The notes below the pieces were generated by a model. It was given only the letters and a program-made list of their open reading frames with translations. It was not told the origin of the DNA and made no database searches. Source: JBBRLA01 sp038231615 (GTDB taxonomy: Bacteria; Myxococcota_A; Polyangia; Palsa-1104; JAEUJZ01). Taken from it: a DNA stretch of 5,995 nucleotides. Location of the stretch: positions 1 to 5,995 of the forward strand of contig JBBRLA010000548.1 of the NCBI GenBank assembly GCA_038231615.1. Reading direction: 5' to 3'. The position numbers and the translations under genes were made by a program. Below, one piece after another: positions 4,477 to 5,995 of this stretch (the stretch's first letter is position 1; each line of letters starts with the position of its first letter).

Positions 4477-5995
4477 TCAGGATCTGTGGAACCGGCGCCG
4501 GGCCAGGGCCAAGAGACCCAGCATCCCGGCCAGAACCAGGCCGAAAAGGGGCGACGGCGCGTGGCCGCCGATGCCGCACCCGCCGGAGCTGGATGCCACG
4601 GGCGGGGCGCCGGGCACGCAGCGGTCCTTCTGGCCGCCCATGCCGTCGATCGTCTTGCAGGTCATGTTGGCCGGGCAGCTCCAGGCGATCCCCGGGTCGC
4701 AGAGCTTGGTGCAGTAGTGAGGGTCGGCGGCGGTGATGCATTCGTTGCCCAGGTAGCAGTCGGCGCCGCTGCGGCAGCTCCCGCCAAGCTGCCCCTGCTT
4801 GGGCGGCGTGCGCATGACCACCGGTGGCACGCAGAGCCCGTCCACGCAAGAAAGGAACCCGGCGCACTGCCTGCCGGGACTGCAATAGTGGGTGCAGATC
4901 TGTCCCTGCGAGGTGATGGCGCAGATGCCTCCCGGCCCGGTGGTGTCGCGGGCGCACTCGCTGCTCTGGGTGCAGGTGGTGCCGTAGGGCCGGGAGCTGC
5001 CCGAAAGCGCGGTCATGTCGGCGGGGGGCGGCGGGGGCGGGGTGACGCAGGTGCCGCTCAGGCACTGCTGGCCGGGGGTGCAGTCATTGGGCACGCCACA
5101 GGTCGGCGTCGCCACCATGACCTTGCTGCGAGCAATCGCCAGGTTGCCGCCGCGGTCGTAGGCCGCCGCCAGGAGCCAGTACTCGCCGGCCGCGGAGAGC
5201 CGGATCTTCGCCGACGAGTCGGGCGGTCGCAGCTCGGCCACCGAGAAGCCGCCGCGGGTCGTCTTTCCATCGAATTGGCTGATGGTGAGGCTGACGTGAT
5301 CCAGCCCGACCTTGGAATCGGCGCTGACTGCCAGGGTCAGATCGGCGCCGACGGGCGTCCCGTTGGGGGCGTCGATCAGGTCCGGTGGCGAGAGGAACTT
5401 GACGGTCGGGGTGGACTTGCCCACCTTGGGCAGGCCCGGCTCGCGGGCGGTGAGGTTGTCGAGGAGCACCTGGTGGCTGTCCTGGGTGTCCACCATCGGG
5501 CGCAGGTTGCACGGGCCCGGGTCCGCCGCCAGGCCGCCGGTGAAGCCCGTCGCCATGTTCGTGAGCTGCGGATACATGACATCGGACGGGTCCAGGGTAT
5601 GCCCCAGGCCGTAGGCGTGACCCGATTCGTGGGCGATGTCGAGGGCGGTCTCCTGGACGTTGGAATTCACCGAGGCGGAGAAGGCGTAGTCCAGGTCGAT
5701 CTCGTTCTGGTTGTGGCAGTCCCCCGGCGAGATGCCCGCCACGCCCGTGGGAAAACCCAGGTCCCCCGCGCTGCCGCCGACAAGGGTCATCATGTAGTCG
5801 CCGGTCAGCGGGCGAGTCAGCACCACGTCGACGTTGAAGTCGGAGTAGTAGCTCGCCACCAGCTTGTGGACCTGGAGGATCGCCGGGTAGCGGTTGGCGT
5901 CACCGGGCTTGAAGGGATCGACGGAGATGACCCCCTTTTCCTGGCTCATGCGAATGGCCAGTTGCTCCAGGGCATCGCTGCCTCCGGGTCGCACA
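4477..5995 (-). CDS. secreted matrixin-like zinc metalloprotease with Ig-like domain, Cys-rich repeats and MYXO-CTERM-like anchor, 5' end outside window
   Basis: The frame is open from the right edge to a TGA at 4479-4477, 505 codons from the first possible GTG (5994). That GTG is probably internal: a secreted protein needs a signal peptide and none is present. Numbered from it, residues about 20-150 form a metzincin catalytic domain with the zinc motif HESGHAYGLGH (122-132; E123 is the general base) and the Met-turn DVMYP (138-142), as in matrixins. Residues about 196-295 look like an Ig-like beta domain. A short four-Cys unit (299-316) and a Pro run (319-324) lead to two modules of eight Cys each (341-388 and 407-459). 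The tail is SSSGGCGIGG, a hydrophobic helix (about 482-498) and ARRRFHRS, resembling the MYXO-CTERM sorting signal that anchors proteins at the myxobacterial cell surface through Cys processing. It is thus a surface-anchored or released endopeptidase; the substrate is unknown. Confidence 0.85.
   Translation of the reverse strand, partial: VRPGGSDALEQLAIRMSQEKGVISVDPFKPGDANRYPAILQVHKLVASYYSDFNVDVVLTRPLTGDYMMTLVGGSAGDLGFPTGVAGISPGDCHNQNEIDLDYAFSASVNSNVQETALDIAHESGHAYGLGHTLDPSDVMYPQLTNMATGFTGGLAADPGPCNLRPMVDTQDSHQVLLDNLTAREPGLPKVGKSTPTVKFLSPPDLIDAPNGTPVGADLTLAVSADSKVGLDHVSLTISQFDGKTTRGGFSVAELRPPDSSAKIRLSAAGEYWLLAAAYDRGGNLAIARSKVMVATPTCGVPNDCTPGQQCLSGTCVTPPPPPPADMTALSGSSRPYGTTCTQSSECARDTTGPGGICAITSQGQICTHYCSPGRQCAGFLSCVDGLCVPPVVMRTPPKQGQLGGSCRSGADCYLGNECITAADPHYCTKLCDPGIAWSCPANMTCKTIDGMGGQKDRCVPGAPPVASSSGGCGIGGHAPSPLFGLVLAGMLGLLALARRRFHRS

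Noticed and set aside
5992..5994. GTG as the start codon of the metalloprotease
   Set aside because: The frame is open to the window edge, no ribosome site can be seen, and there is no signal peptide after it, although the protein has a secreted architecture; the real start is most likely outside.
1..5995. CRISPR array, tRNA, rRNA or insertion sequence
   Set aside because: No regularly spaced repeats, no cloverleaf-like or rRNA sequence, and no transposase with terminal inverted repeats were found on reading both strands.

Overview
The window is high-GC DNA that most likely comes from a myxobacterium (Myxococcota). Three things support this: almost every third codon position in the main genes is G or C, there is a secreted zinc metalloprotease with duplicated cysteine-rich modules, and that protease ends in a MYXO-CTERM-like anchor (Gly-Cys-Gly, hydrophobic helix, Arg cluster). 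No species can be named from the sequence alone.

Layout. All four substantial genes lie on the minus strand, so the window reads right to left. (1) 5995-4477: the 3' part of a matrixin-type metalloprotease; its 5' end and signal peptide lie outside the window. (2) 4371-3133: a two-domain protein joining an N-terminal nucleoside 2-deoxyribosyltransferase-like domain to a C-terminal Nudix hydrolase domain, with a candidate promoter in the 105-nt gap before it. (3) 3070-1832: a FAD-dependent amine oxidase of the monomeric sarcosine oxidase / N-methyltryptophan oxidase type, 62 nt after gene 2 and probably co-transcribed with it. (4) 1831-1512: a 320-nt gap that holds a short decapitated coding tail (1764-1645) and, 13 nt past its stop, a 15-bp inverted repeat. 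(5) 1209-1511, plus strand: an orphan C-terminal tail of an Rpn/YhgA-type nuclease, with no catalytic domain upstream. (6) 1058-1: the first 352 codons of an AAA-ATPase-like / PD-(D/E)XK protein (PF09820 type), which runs off the left edge.

Two kinds of neighbourhood meet here. The right two thirds look like ordinary chromosomal genes with strong GC bias. The left third (1-1765) looks like an accessory or decayed patch: the ATPase gene has visibly more A/T in third positions and sits head to head with a truncated nuclease remnant, and a second truncated coding tail lies beside them.

Functional links are limited. Genes 2 and 3 are the only pair whose spacing suggests shared transcription; a nucleoside or nucleotide-sugar enzyme next to an amine oxidase could serve one salvage or detoxification step, but this is inference. 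The protease appears to be an independent secreted, surface-anchored product. I see no clearly new defence or mobile system. The deoxyribosyltransferase-Nudix fusion is the most interesting coding feature, and the decapitated tail plus hairpin is the most interesting non-gene feature.
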